Below, in pieces: positions 8,966 through 16,924 of a DNA stretch of 64,000 nucleotides. The position numbers and the translations under genes were made by a program. The notes beneath the pieces are model-generated. The model searched no databases, had not been told where the DNA came from, and was given only the letters and a program-made list of their open reading frames with translations. Source of the DNA: Palsa-461 sp036844945 (GTDB taxonomy: Bacteria > Actinomycetota > Acidimicrobiia > Acidimicrobiales > RAAP-2); assembly GCA_036844945.1 (NCBI GenBank), contig DAIUEV010000004.1:1-64000 (forward strand), in the 5' to 3' direction. Numbering within the stretch: position 1 is the stretch's first letter; the number at the start of each line of letters is the position of its first letter.

Positions 8966-9670
8966 TCACCGCTCTCCGTCCACGAGGTCGGATGGGATCT
9001 CGACGTGCCGTCGACGCCGAGCCGGCACGCCCGTCCATACTTCAGCACGGGGGACCGTTCGGGTGACGACAGCACCCATCCCCACCATGGACCAGGCGCC
9101 GACCGTCAGGCCCTCGCGCACCAGGGACCCAGCACCGAGGTATGCCCCTTCTTCGACCAGAACGCCGCCCCCCAAGCGGACCCCCGAAGCCAATGTCGCG
9201 AAATCGCCGATCTGATCGTCGTGCGTGATCGAAACTCCGGCCATGACCGCGACGTGATTGCCAATCGAACACTGTGCAGTAGTAACGGTGCCCGCAAGCA
9301 CCACGGAGCCATGTCCAATGACGGTGGTCGCCGCCATCGATGTCGCCGGGTGGACGATCGTGGCGTAGCGATCGGGCGGGAGCCGCAGACGCCGCACGAT
9401 TGCCATCCGTGTGAAGTAGTTGCCGGGCCCCCCCGTGCACACCACCACCTTCGCCGCCGGCCGAGCGGTGATCTCTTCCTCTATGGGACCGAGGACCGTC
9501 GCGCCTTCAAGCTGCTGCCCCACGAGGGTCGGATCGTCATCGACGAAGCCGAGCAGAGTCCACTGGGGTCGAATGGCGTTGATTGCGTGCACTGCGGCCG
9601 CAGTTTCCCGGCCAAATCCGCCTGCTCCGACGACGAGAAGCGGTCGCCTATCTGGGTCCGCCGGACTCAT
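8966..9670 (-). CDS. PglD/NeuD-family sugar O/N-acyltransferase
   Basis: 234 residues. The N-terminal Rossmann-like nucleotide-sugar-binding domain (LLVVGAGGFGRET, residues 11-23; FVDDDP) is followed from about residue 95 by hexapeptide repeats (IGHGSVV, IGNHVAV, IGDFATL, VEEGAYLGAGSL) of a left-handed beta-helix. This is the PglD/NeuD architecture, in which acetyl-CoA donates to an amino or hydroxyl group of a nucleotide sugar. It is coded against the aminotransferase and deacetylase, like the other acyltransferase of this cluster. In PglD-type pathways such an enzyme follows a DegT aminotransferase; that link is inferred from context. Confidence 0.85.
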   Translation of the reverse strand: MSPADPDRRPLLVVGAGGFGRETAAAVHAINAIRPQWTLLGFVDDDPTLVGQQLEGATVLGPIEEEITARPAAKVVVCTGGPGNYFTRMAIVRRLRLPPDRYATIVHPATSMAATTVIGHGSVVLAGTVTTAQCSIGNHVAVMAGVSITHDDQIGDFATLASGVRLGGGVLVEEGAYLGAGSLVREGLTVGAWSMVGMGAVVTRTVPRAEVWTGVPARRRRHVEIPSDLVDGER

Positions 9671-9756
9671 CTCCCGCGCCCATTCGTCTCCTCACGGGAG
9701 TGCACCCCACCCATCGTACGGTTATCGGGTCTCGCTCGTGGTGGTCGTGGCTAGTC

Positions 9757-10620
9757 GTGGAGCAACACGGCGAGCCTTCGAAGCGGCGTTCTCGGACCGC
9801 CAAAACCAGTAGCCCATGGCCGCATGGCCATCGGGCCGCGCTCAGCTTTTCGTTCGATGATGCACGCCCATCTCAACTGAGCTGTGGTCTTCCGACATTC
9901 GATCGTCTGGGAATCTCCGTGACATTCTTCGTCCTCCCAGGCCTCGTTGAGTCAGCACTCGCCGGATGGCGGGAGGCCACGGAACGCGACCATGAGATCG
10001 GCAATCATTCGCTGACCCACCCATGTAGCGGGAACTTTGCATGGACCCGAGACAATCCGCTCGAGCGCCTGACCCTCAAGGAATACAAGTCGGAGCTATC
10101 CGAAGCGAATCGGAGATTGCGATACCTCCTCGGCATTAGCCCCAGAGTTTTCGCTTACCCGTGCGGTCATACTTCTGTTGGACGAGGCCACGAGACTCGA
10201 AGTGTGGTCCCTCTGGTCAGTGAGATGTTCGATGCCGGCAGGACATTCAATGACCTCGTTGCCAACTCGCCCCGCTTCTTTGATCCATTTCAGATTGCGT
10301 GTGTGAATTCCGACGAGAAGACGTTCGCAGAACTCCTTCCGCACCTTGAAGCCGCGCGTGCTGACCGCGCCTGGCTTGTCCTTGGTGGCCATGAGATCGG
10401 CCATGACAGCGGGGTTGGGAGACGCGAGACGACACAGGTGGAAACCATCGAAGCCGTGGTCGGCTGGTGCCAAACGAACCGTATCTGGATCGATACGGTC
10501 GGCAACGTGGCACGAGTCGGAGTCGCGCATCAACACACACTGATCGAGAAGCAGACGCGTGAACAGGGAGCACCCGTAGAGGTCGCCCGTTCCAAGTCGC
10601 GAGAAGCTCAGAGCACCTAA
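9757..10620 (+). CDS. Polysaccharide deacetylase (NodB-homology) family protein
   Basis: About 287 residues. The NodB domain shows LSFSFDDARPS (motif 1, with the catalytic-base/metal aspartates), HSLTH (metal-binding histidines) and FAYPCG. These enzymes remove N-acetyl groups from cell-wall or exported polysaccharides using a divalent metal. There is no signal peptide. The first ~30 residues upstream of motif 1 are basic and unlike any domain, and no clear Shine-Dalgarno sequence is visible, so the GTG at 9757 is only the nearest plausible start (the frame is open back to 9583 and beyond). Base composition here is noticeably less GC-rich than in the second half of the window. Confidence 0.72.
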   Translation: MEQHGEPSKRRSRTAKTSSPWPHGHRAALSFSFDDARPSQLSCGLPTFDRLGISVTFFVLPGLVESALAGWREATERDHEIGNHSLTHPCSGNFAWTRDNPLERLTLKEYKSELSEANRRLRYLLGISPRVFAYPCGHTSVGRGHETRSVVPLVSEMFDAGRTFNDLVANSPRFFDPFQIACVNSDEKTFAELLPHLEAARADRAWLVLGGHEIGHDSGVGRRETTQVETIEAVVGWCQTNRIWIDTVGNVARVGVAHQHTLIEKQTREQGAPVEVARSKSREAQST

Positions 10621-10645
10621 TACCGGCACCTCGGAGACTGAGCTG

Positions 10646-10984
10646 GTGATGATCTACAAGATCCTTCTGCCATCCGAGTGGGTCGAGTTCGAGAAGTCCG
10701 GACGATTCGACGGTTCGGCATTCGACCGCATTAGCGGGTTCATCCACTGCTCATCCCGGACAGAGCTGCCTGCGACGGCACTCCGGATATTCGGGGAGGA
10801 ACCGACCCTCGTTGTGGTCGCGCTTGATCCCCAGTGCCTCGGTGACGCCGTGCGTTGGGAACAGGGCCCCAATGCAGTTCTGTTTCCTCATGTCTATGAG
10901 GCCCTTCCGCGACGTGCGGTCGTTGCCGTTCACCACGTCGCGGGTGCGTCCGTCCTAGATCAGCTCGTTCCACAGGAGGAGTAG
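10646..10984 (+). CDS. DUF952 family protein
   Basis: 112 residues. The pattern IYKILLPSEW near the start, FIHCS in the middle and VLFPHVYEALP near the end defines the DUF952 family, small cytosolic proteins of unknown activity with a conserved histidine and glutamate. A GTG at 10646 is followed directly by an ATG at 10649; either may be used. It lies 25 bases after the deacetylase on the same strand, but no functional link is apparent. Confidence 0.8.
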   Translation: MMIYKILLPSEWVEFEKSGRFDGSAFDRISGFIHCSSRTELPATALRIFGEEPTLVVVALDPQCLGDAVRWEQGPNAVLFPHVYEALPRRAVVAVHHVAGASVLDQLVPQEE

Positions 10985-11276
10985 ACAGCCCGGACGACCG
11001 CACCCGCGTACGGTGCGGAAGCGGGCAGCGCGGCGTCTTGCCGGCCGTAGACCGCCGCTCAAGCCGGAATGGCTGGCCAGCAGCGGACAGGCACTTGCGG
11101 GGATCTGGGTCTTGTCCCGGTTTCGCTTGTGCCGATCTCGCTCGTGTGTGCTGTGGTCGCGGGCGTGGTCGCTAACCTCATCGCCGTGACTCCTGCACTG
11201 TGGCGGCGAGGTCCTGGACAAGTGAGTGTTGCGAGCTCTTAGGTAACAACAATTGAGGAACGACAGGTAGGCGACC

Positions 11277-12233
11277 GTGACACAGGACATGCCCCAACCG
11301 TCGACGCCATCGAAACATCCGACATGGACAGCATTGCCATATGACGAGTGGAGTGCCACCTGTGACACCCTTCATGCGCACACTCAGGTGCTCGGCAAGC
11401 TGGCTGTGGCCCTGGCGCCTCCCGAGCCTCAGCTCCAGCACGCTGCGCTCCGTCTGACCGCCCGGGGCTGGGAGACCGCCCCGCTACCCGCACCGGACCA
11501 CTCCGGAGTGCTGGTGACCGCGCTCGACCTCCAGGTCCACGAGGTCGTGGTCGAACACAGCGACGGCAGAGTCCGCCGGATCCCGCTGACGCCGAATCGC
11601 CCGGTCGCCGAGGTTACCCGTGAGGTTCTCAACGTGGTCGACGCGTTCGTCGGAGAGTTCCACATCGGCTTGCTCCCACAGGAAGTGCCATGGACAGCGC
11701 CGCTCGATGAAGACCACGAACACCACACGTACGATCCGGAGCAAGTGACGGCGTATTTCTCCGCCGCGACGCGCGCCGCCATGGTGCTCGCGGCCGTCCG
11801 CGCCCCCTACCGGGGCCGCTCCAGTCCTGTAAACGCCTGGTGGGGAAGCTTCGACTTGGCGGTGAGCTTGTTCTCCGGACGGTCGGCAGAACCCGGAACC
11901 GACGACTTCATCGTGCGCAACTCGGCCGACGCACAACAGGTCGAGGTCGGCTGGTGGCCGGGAGACGCCCGCTACACCCGGGCGGCGTTCTTCGGATTTG
12001 CTTCGCCGGCTCCCGACAGCTTCGCCAACGGAGATCTCGCTTCGTCGGGCGGTCGCTGGAGCTCCGAGCTGGGCGAGTATCTGTTGGACTGGGATGCTGT
12101 GATCGCCACCGCTGACCCATTCCGTACCGCCCTCGAATTCGGCCGGTCCGTTGTCGCTCACGCCTGCACTGTCTGCGATTGGGACCCGGCACTCGCGGCC
12201 AGTGCCCAAGGCCATCCGTCACCGGTGAACTGA
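11277..12233 (+). CDS. DUF5996 family protein
   Basis: 318 residues, soluble. The sequence NAWWGSFDLAVSLFSG near residue 187, followed by a VGWWPGD and AFFGFASPAP stretch, matches the DUF5996 family, whose function is not established. The N-terminal 20 residues are low complexity (many Pro/Thr). The GTG start at 11277 follows an AGGTAG-like ribosome site. A zinc-finger gene starts 12 bases after its stop, so the two are probably co-transcribed. No catalytic motif is recognised. Confidence 0.75.
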   Translation: MTQDMPQPSTPSKHPTWTALPYDEWSATCDTLHAHTQVLGKLAVALAPPEPQLQHAALRLTARGWETAPLPAPDHSGVLVTALDLQVHEVVVEHSDGRVRRIPLTPNRPVAEVTREVLNVVDAFVGEFHIGLLPQEVPWTAPLDEDHEHHTYDPEQVTAYFSAATRAAMVLAAVRAPYRGRSSPVNAWWGSFDLAVSLFSGRSAEPGTDDFIVRNSADAQQVEVGWWPGDARYTRAAFFGFASPAPDSFANGDLASSGGRWSSELGEYLLDWDAVIATADPFRTALEFGRSVVAHACTVCDWDPALAASAQGHPSPVN

Positions 12234-12245
12234 AAGCGAGGACCA

Positions 12246-12542
12246 ATGGCGGAGAGCTGTAGTCACCTCGACAACCTGGTGGATGTGACACCGTCGAGCA
12301 ACGGCTGCGAAGACTGCGAACGCATCGGGGGGCAGTGGGTCCACCTCCGGCTGTGCATGCACTGTGGACACGTCGGTTGCTGCGACAACTCGCCACATCG
12401 GCATGCCACCGCCCATTGGCGGTCAAGTCCAGACCACCCGCTCATCCGTTCTTACGAGCCGGGCGAGGACTGGTGGTGGTGCTATGCCGACGAACTGTTT
12501 TTCGAGGTCGAGGGCGCGCCGCCCGCACCATCGCATTCCTGA
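12246..12542 (+). CDS. UBP-type zinc-finger protein
   Basis: 98 residues. The cysteine/histidine pattern is that of the ZnF-UBP domain: an N-terminal CSH, then CEDC, LCMHCGHVGCC, H..ATAHW and H-P-L. In eukaryotes this fold binds the C-terminus of ubiquitin; in actinobacteria short single-domain versions are common and their role is unknown. It follows the DUF5996 gene by 12 bases. A GAAAGCGAGGA stretch before the ATG provides a ribosome site. Confidence 0.85.
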   Translation: MAESCSHLDNLVDVTPSSNGCEDCERIGGQWVHLRLCMHCGHVGCCDNSPHRHATAHWRSSPDHPLIRSYEPGEDWWWCYADELFFEVEGAPPAPSHS

Positions 12543-12863
12543 GCGGCGATCCTCCCAAGTCGCCGGTCGACACGGCGATCAGTCCGTGCCTCCGGCAAGA
12601 GAAGCCGCGGGTTCGGGTCGCGTCGCCGTGTGCGTCAGGGTCGTGCACCGAACGACCACTTCCCGTCGTCGGAACGGTTGCCGCCCGAGCCTGGTGCATC
12701 TCACGTCAAGTCCAGTCCCCCTCGTAGGGTGAGGGAGGTGATCGGGCGAGGGGAAGCTCGGGGGCGCACCACCATCGATCACCCAGGGGGGAACTCTTCA
12801 CGGCGTTCGACCCCGGTCCTTGCCCTCGGTCGGCCGCCGGCGGCCAGCTGCCGGTAGCGGCCC
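12543..12863. other. 321-base intergenic region before the APC permease
   Basis: No gene supported. A perfect 14-base palindrome, GGCCGCCGGCGGCC, lies at 12832-12845, eighteen bases before the permease ATG. It could be an operator or simply GC-rich sequence. Confidence 0.4.
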
Positions 12864-14546
12864 ATGCAGAACCGCACCGAGGAGGGGCTCCGCCGTGACG
12901 TCGGCTTCTTCGGCCTGCTCTGGATCTCGGCCGGCACGACACTCGGTTCGGGCTGGCTCTTTGGGGCCTTCGTTGCGGTCACGATCGCCGGGCCTGCTGC
13001 GCTCATCGGCTGGTTGCTGGCCGCGCTCTTCATGTCACCTCTCGCCCTCGTCTATGCCGAGCTGGGGGCCATGTTCCCCGAGAGCGGAGGTCCTGGCCGC
13101 TTCGCCAACCACGCTTTCGGGAGCCTGGCCGGAGCGACCTTCGGCTGGTTCTCCTACGTGCAGGCCGCGACGATCACACCGATCGAGGTGCTCGCGGCCA
13201 TCGAGTACCTGTCGACCAATTCCTGGGCGACTGGCCTCTACAACGCGAGGAGCGGGACGCTCAGCGCCTCGGGCTACGTCGTGGCTGTCGTCCTCATGGG
13301 CGTCTTCGTCACGCTGAACCTCCTGGGGATCCGCCTGCTCTCTCGGGCCAACTCGGCCATCACGGTGTTCAAGCTCGCCATCCCCGTACTCGTCGCCGTG
13401 GCCCTGGTCGCAGCGGGCTTCCACCTTCACAACTTCACGGCCGTTGGAGGCTTCTTCGTGCGCGGCGGCCTCGGGCCCACCCACTCGATCCTCCGCGCGA
13501 TCACGGCCGGTGGCATCGCCTTCGCTCTTCTGGGTTTCGAGGGGGCGCTGGAAGTCGGCGGCGAGAGCACGAAGCCGCAGCGGGACCTCCCCCGCGCGGT
13601 GTTCGGAGCCTTCGTCGTCTGCACGCTGATCTACATCGCGGTCCAGGTCGCTTTCATCGGCGCCCTCCCGCCCTCGCTGTTGTCGCACTACGCCAGCTGG
13701 ACGGGGCTGGCGGGCAACGCGCATCTCTCGAGGGCGCCGTTCTTCGTCCTGGCCAGCTTGGTCGGCCTGGTCTGGCTGGCCTGGATCATGCGCGTCGATG
13801 CGGTGGTCTCACCGAGCGGGACCGGACTCCTCTATTTGACCGGGGCATCCAGGCTCAGCTTCGGGCTGAGCAGGGACGGCTACGTCCCGAAGATCTTCCT
13901 GGTCGAGAACGAGCGCACCGATGTCCCGTTCTGGGGAGTGGTCATGTCGGGGGCAATCGGCCTGCTCTTCCTCCTGCCCTTCCCGAGCTGGGGAAGGCTC
14001 GTGAGCGTCGTGACTGGCGCCGTGGTGCTCATGTACGCCGGAGCGCCTCTGGCGCTCGGCCGATTGCGGCGCTCCCGGCCCGAGATGGACCGGCCCTACC
14101 GGCTCCCCGCGGCCCGACTCCTCACTCCGGCGTCCTTCGTCTTCGCCACCTTCATCGCCTATTGGTCGGGCTGGCAGACCATCTCGACCCTGATGATCGC
14201 CCTGCTCCTCGGCTACGGCCTCATGGCCGTTGCCCGGACGCTCCACCTGGACCTTGACCCGCCGCGGATCGAGTGGACATCGGCCTGGTGGCTCTTCCCG
14301 TACCTCATCGGGCTCTCGGTCGTCTCCTATCTCGGCAATTTCGGCCAGGGGGGCATCCTCGGCGGCGTCGGACCCTTCAAGCATGTGCTCGTTGGGGCCC
14401 GCGGGGTGATCCCGCTGTGGTTGGACATGGCCTGCCTGGCTGCGCTGAGCCTGGCGATCTACATGGGCGCCATGGCTCAGACGAACACGATGCGTTCGCC
14501 GTCGACCCCGATCACCCAGTCAGGGACCCGAATCGACGGCACATGA
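12864..14546 (+). CDS. APC-superfamily amino-acid permease
   Basis: 560 residues with about twelve hydrophobic segments. It opens with a cytoplasmic RRDVGFFGLLWISAGTTLGSGWLFG segment whose helix-1 break (GTTLGSGW) is where APC transporters bind the substrate carboxylate; the PESGGPGRFA motif near residue 72 is also typical of the family. It should import amino acids or polyamines by proton symport. The C-terminal ~30 residues are a polar tail. No strong ribosome-binding site precedes the ATG at 12864; the start is chosen because it places the usual short cytosolic tail before helix 1. There is no obvious partner gene. Confidence 0.85.
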   Translation: MQNRTEEGLRRDVGFFGLLWISAGTTLGSGWLFGAFVAVTIAGPAALIGWLLAALFMSPLALVYAELGAMFPESGGPGRFANHAFGSLAGATFGWFSYVQAATITPIEVLAAIEYLSTNSWATGLYNARSGTLSASGYVVAVVLMGVFVTLNLLGIRLLSRANSAITVFKLAIPVLVAVALVAAGFHLHNFTAVGGFFVRGGLGPTHSILRAITAGGIAFALLGFEGALEVGGESTKPQRDLPRAVFGAFVVCTLIYIAVQVAFIGALPPSLLSHYASWTGLAGNAHLSRAPFFVLASLVGLVWLAWIMRVDAVVSPSGTGLLYLTGASRLSFGLSRDGYVPKIFLVENERTDVPFWGVVMSGAIGLLFLLPFPSWGRLVSVVTGAVVLMYAGAPLALGRLRRSRPEMDRPYRLPAARLLTPASFVFATFIAYWSGWQTISTLMIALLLGYGLMAVARTLHLDLDPPRIEWTSAWWLFPYLIGLSVVSYLGNFGQGGILGGVGPFKHVLVGARGVIPLWLDMACLAALSLAIYMGAMAQTNTMRSPSTPITQSGTRIDGT

Positions 14547-14805
14547 CGTACGGCGCCTTGTTGAGCTGCGACTTCGTCCTCCCGGTTGCGGACGGTGGAG
14601 TCAGAACCCCGCCCGGAGAAGGCCGCGGCGCCCACCGATCTGACGCGGATCATCACCGTTCTCGCGCGCGCTGGCCGCTGCCGTTGTGCTGAGGTAGAAA
14701 TCGGCAACCAGCGTCGAGGTGGCCATTCAACCGCAGTTCTCAGCGCCGACCCGCAGGGCCAACCCGTCGGAGTACTTGGGGGGCGAGGAGATTGGTCTCA
14801 ACACG

Positions 14806-15856
14806 ATGCTTGCGATAACCCTGCAAGATCTCCGGTTTCGAGCGCGTCAGTTCCTGATTGCGGTGGGGGGAGCCAGCCCTCGTATTCGCAATGTCGCTCC
14901 TTTTGACCGGCATGGCCAACGGGTTCAGCACCGAGATCGACGGAACCGTGCAGGGCATGGGGGCACAATCCTGGGTCTTGGCGGCCGGCACGACTGGTCG
15001 GATCGTCGGTCTGCCATCGATCGCGTCGTCGGCAGTGAGCCGCGTGGCCCACGAGAGCGGGGTCACTGTCGCCGCCCCGGCGATCGTGGCGCCCCAGACG
15101 GCGACGGATGCCGGGACGACGAGCAACATCTTTATCATCGGGTATCGGCCTGGGGACCTTGGGACGCCACGACTGAGCACGGGTCGACAGGTGGAGTCGA
15201 ACGGTCAGGCGACCGTCGACTCATCGCTTGGTCTTGCCATCGGACAGCGGTTTCGTGTCGCCGGAGAGAGCTTCGTGGTCGTCGGAACGGTCACGGGGAG
15301 AACTCTGGCCGGGGGGAGTCCCGACGTGTACGTGACGCTCCGAGATGCCCAACGGGCCGTATACGGCGGGCGACCTCTCATCTCGGCGGTCCTGACGCGC
15401 GGTGTCCCCGCTCAAGTGCCGAAGGGCCTGGCCTTGTACTCGAACGCTCGAATCGAGCAAGAGAGCCTCGACCAGCAGTCCGCGGGGGTCTCCTCGATCG
15501 ACAACACGCGGTACTTCATGTGGTTGATCGCCGCGGTGATCGTGGCCGCGCTCGTGTACGTCACCGCGCTCGAACGCGTCCGCGACTTCGCGGTGCTGAA
15601 GGCACTCGGCGCATCGTCCCGCCTCCTGTTCGCGGGCCTCGCGTTCCAGGCGGTGTTGGTCGCGCTCTTGGCAGCGGCCATAGCCGCGGTCATCTCGAAC
15701 TTCATGACGGGGCTGTTCGCCCAACCGGTCGACGTCCCGCCGAGCGCGTTCGTCGTGCTGCCGATCTCGGCGCTGGTGGTCGGCCTCCTGGCCAGCCTGG
15801 CGGCGCTCCGGCGGGCCGTCTCGGCCGACCCCGCCATGGCCTTCCAGGGGGCGTAG
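14806..15856 (+). pseudogene. FtsX-type ABC permease interrupted by a +1 frameshift in a G6 run
   Basis: The protein starts at the ATG at 14806 (MLAITLQDLRFRARQFLIAV), the standard beginning of this permease family. It then changes frame within a run of six G (14865-14870). Downstream the next frame continues as ALVFAMSLLLTGMANG (TM1), the extracellular core, three further TM helices and the ERVRDFAVLKALGAS coupling loop, ending at the TAG at 15854-15856. Removing one G joins the two frames without a gap, giving about 349 residues. It may be a sequencing or assembly error in the homopolymer, a recent mutation, or phase variation. The ATPase gene overlaps the stop (TAGTG), so the pair is one transporter of the lipoprotein-export/MacB-like kind. 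Confidence 0.75.
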
Positions 15857-16830
15857 TGGCCGAACTCGAAGTGCGCGACCTGACGGTGGAGTTCGCGTCG
15901 GGGGGATATGTCGTCCGGCCGTTGAGCGGGCTCTCCTTCGATGCCGACGACGGCGAGTTGGTGGTGGTCCTTGGCCCGAGCGGGTGCGGCAAGACGACGC
16001 TCCTGTCCTGCCTGGCCGGGCTGCTGACGGTCACCTCCGGTTCCGTCTCCTTCCGGGGCCAGGAAGTCTCGGCACTGACGGGTCCCGCGCTCGAGACCTA
16101 CCGGCGCACGACCGTCGGCATCGTCTTCCAGGCGTTCAATCTCATCCCGAGCCTCACCGCCAGAGCGAACGTCATGGCTCCCTTGCGTCTGGCCAAGGTC
16201 CGACGGCACGAGGCGGCGAGCCGGGCCGACGCCCTGCTCGCGACCGTGGGCCTCTCCGAGCGCGCCGGCCACCGGCCCGGGCAACTCTCCGGTGGTCAGC
16301 AACAGCGCGCCGCCATTGCCCGTGCGCTCGTGCACGAACCACCGCTCGTCCTGGCCGACGAGCCGACCGCCCATCTCGACTACGTCCAGGTGGAGGGGGT
16401 GCTGCGCCTGATCCGTGAGCTGGCGTCTCCCGGCCGCCTGGTGCTGGTCTCGACCCATGATGACCGGATCACCACCATCGCCGATCGGGTGATCGAGCTC
16501 GTCGCGAAGTTCTCCGATGATCGCGAACCCGAAGAGGTCGTCCTGGGTGCCGGCGAGGTGTTGTTCGAGCAGGGCGATCGCAGCGATCTCGTGTATGTGG
16601 TCGAGGAGGGGGAGGTCGAGATCTACGAGACTCGAACCGACGGCTCGTTCGAGCTCCTCAGCCGGATCGGGCCCGGCCGGTACTTCGGCGAGCTCGGACC
16701 CATGCTCAACCTGCCTCGTTCCGCGTCGGCCCGGGCGACGGTGCCCTCCCGCCTGATCAGCTACCCGTTCCAGTCCTTTCGCCGCCAGTTTGCGTCGTCG
16801 AAGTCCGGCGAACCGACGGATCGAGCCTGA
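15856..16830 (+). CDS. ABC transporter ATPase fused to a C-terminal cyclic-nucleotide-binding domain
   Basis: 324 residues from the GTG at 15856, which overlaps the permease stop. The ATPase part (about residues 1-215) has Walker A GPSGCGKTT, the Q-loop VFQAFNL, signature LSGGQQQR, Walker B LVLADEPTAHLD and the H-loop STHDD; it is MacB/LolD-like. From about residue 225 comes a Crp-like cNMP-binding domain with the cassette FGELGPMLNLPRSAS, retaining Glu and Arg. A cNMP domain fused to an ABC ATPase suggests that transport is switched by a cyclic nucleotide; that is inference. It converges on the MFS-cNMP gene across a possible terminator hairpin. Confidence 0.88.
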   Translation: MAELEVRDLTVEFASGGYVVRPLSGLSFDADDGELVVVLGPSGCGKTTLLSCLAGLLTVTSGSVSFRGQEVSALTGPALETYRRTTVGIVFQAFNLIPSLTARANVMAPLRLAKVRRHEAASRADALLATVGLSERAGHRPGQLSGGQQQRAAIARALVHEPPLVLADEPTAHLDYVQVEGVLRLIRELASPGRLVLVSTHDDRITTIADRVIELVAKFSDDREPEEVVLGAGEVLFEQGDRSDLVYVVEEGEVEIYETRTDGSFELLSRIGPGRYFGELGPMLNLPRSASARATVPSRLISYPFQSFRRQFASSKSGEPTDRA

Positions 16831-16889
16831 CGGAGCTCGGGCGTTCGGCCGTCGGCGGCGGCCCGATGACGACCGGTCAGATCGCTTGG

Positions 16890-16914
16890 GCGCCGGGCCG
16901 CGTCCGCCCGGTGC
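16890..16914. terminator. Possible bidirectional terminator hairpin
   Basis: A nine-pair stem (one G-U) with a seven-base loop lies between the convergent stops at 16830 and 16925; its core is CCGGGC/GCCCGG. There is no T tract, which is common for actinobacterial terminators but leaves the call uncertain. Confidence 0.35.
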
Positions 16915-16924
16915 GCCGCGTTCC

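Noticed and set aside
14719..16830. Apparent fusion of a permease start with the ABC ATPase in one frame (703 codons)
   Set aside because: The middle part is out-of-frame permease sequence; the real permease shifts frame at the G6 run and the ATPase has its own GTG at 15856.
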